From assembly GCA_013824045.1 (NCBI GenBank), contig PNND01000135.1, positions 1 through 6,340 of the forward strand: a stretch of DNA of 6,340 nucleotides, written 5' to 3'. This stretch comes from Rhodobacter sp. GTDB lineage: Bacteria; Pseudomonadota; Alphaproteobacteria; Rhodobacterales; Rhodobacteraceae. The notes beneath the pieces are model-generated. The model saw nothing but the letters and a program-made list of their open reading frames with translations, had not been told where the DNA came from and did not search any database. A program made the position numbers and the translations under genes. This document shows positions 5,851-6,340 of this stretch, piece by piece. The stretch's first letter is position 1. Each line of letters opens with the position of its first letter.

Positions 5851-6340
5851 ATGTCCAATGAGCCGGAAAAGGGCCCGGAAAAAGGCAAGTCGCATGGCCG
5901 GCTGAAGGTGCAGGTCACCGCTGTGCCGCGCGACCTGATGGAGGAGCCCCGGCATATCAAGGGGGCTTGGGTGGCGCGGATCGTGACGCTGTTTCCCGAG
6001 GCCTTTCCGGGCACGCTGGGCCTGTCGCTGACGGGCAAGGCGCTGGATCAGGGGTTGTGGCGGCTGGAGCCCATCGACCTGCGCCCCTTTGGCGAAGGCA
6101 AGCATCGCACAGTGGATGACACGCCTGCGGGTGGCGGGGCGGGGATGGTGCTGCGCGCCGATATCGTGCATCGCGCCTTGCGGCAGGCAGCCATCGGCAC
6201 GCCCGCCGACCGCGCGCGGTGGCCCATCGTCTATCTGTCGCCGCGAGGCAAGCCCTTCGATCAGTCCCGCGCGCGGGACTGGGCGGCGGCGGATGGGATC
6301 ACCCTTCTGTGCGGGCGGTTCGAAGGCGTGGATCAGCGGG
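5851..6340 (+). CDS. trmD: tRNA (guanine-N1)-methyltransferase TrmD (partial, 3' end missing)
   Basis: TrmD methylates N1 of G37 next to the anticodon of tRNAs reading CNN codons, using S-adenosylmethionine, and so prevents +1 frameshifting. The window holds the first 163 residues. From residue 40 the protein follows the family: WVARIVTLFPEAFPGTLG, LRPFGEGKHRTVDDTPAGGGAGMVL (78-101), and the start of the trefoil-knot SAM site, YLSPRGKPFDQ (128-138) and LLCGRFEGVDQR (152-163). About 39 residues precede the point where E. coli TrmD begins; this charged extension (SHGRLKV, PRDLMEEP) is one I recall from other Rhodobacteraceae, so the ATG at 5851 is plausible. It starts 5 bases after the rimM stop with only a weak AGGG, which suggests translational coupling. 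The remaining third of the gene is outside the window. Confidence 0.96.
   Translation, partial: MSNEPEKGPEKGKSHGRLKVQVTAVPRDLMEEPRHIKGAWVARIVTLFPEAFPGTLGLSLTGKALDQGLWRLEPIDLRPFGEGKHRTVDDTPAGGGAGMVLRADIVHRALRQAAIGTPADRARWPIVYLSPRGKPFDQSRARDWAAADGITLLCGRFEGVDQR

Overview
The window looks like a chromosomal stretch of an alphaproteobacterium of the Rhodobacteraceae (Rhodobacter/Paracoccus-like). The reasons are very high GC with strong G/C third-position preference, the Rhodobacteraceae-style ends of the aldehyde dehydrogenase and TrmD proteins, and the gene order ffh - GNAT - chorismate mutase - rpsP - rimM - trmD, which I recall as common in this family. I see no insertion sequence, phage gene, CRISPR array, tRNA or rRNA.

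Layout. Bases 1-211 hold the 3' end of a plus-strand NADP-type aldehyde dehydrogenase, closed by a perfect 12-bp hairpin terminator. It converges on a minus-strand pair: a LysR-type regulator (1342-2226) followed, 7 bases after its stop, by an EamA/DMT-family exporter (447-1334). The gap between the convergent genes (212-446) holds the terminator and two inverted copies of a hairpin-rich intergenic element with a shared core (GGATATTTG, then CAGAGAAGA). The LysR and ffh genes diverge from 2227-2524. On the LysR side this region has two dyads built from TGCA half-sites. On the ffh side it has a candidate promoter and a structured leader.

From 2525 everything is on the plus strand and tightly packed: ffh (SRP GTPase), a GNAT acetyltransferase overlapping it by 4 bases, an AroQ-type chorismate mutase, rpsP, rimM and the start of trmD, which runs off the window. 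The theme is ribosome assembly and nascent-protein handling: SRP targeting, small-subunit protein S16, its assembly factor RimM and the tRNA m1G37 methyltransferase TrmD. The acetyltransferase and the chorismate mutase are embedded in it. A strong terminator-like hairpin between rpsP and rimM probably lowers expression of rimM-trmD relative to rpsP.

The content is mostly conserved housekeeping, and I found no new multi-gene system. The most unusual details are a 16-codon reading frame that exactly bridges the acetyltransferase and chorismate mutase with an ATGA overlap at each end, the TGCA dyads that cover the LysR start region, and the mirrored intergenic elements at the convergent gene ends.
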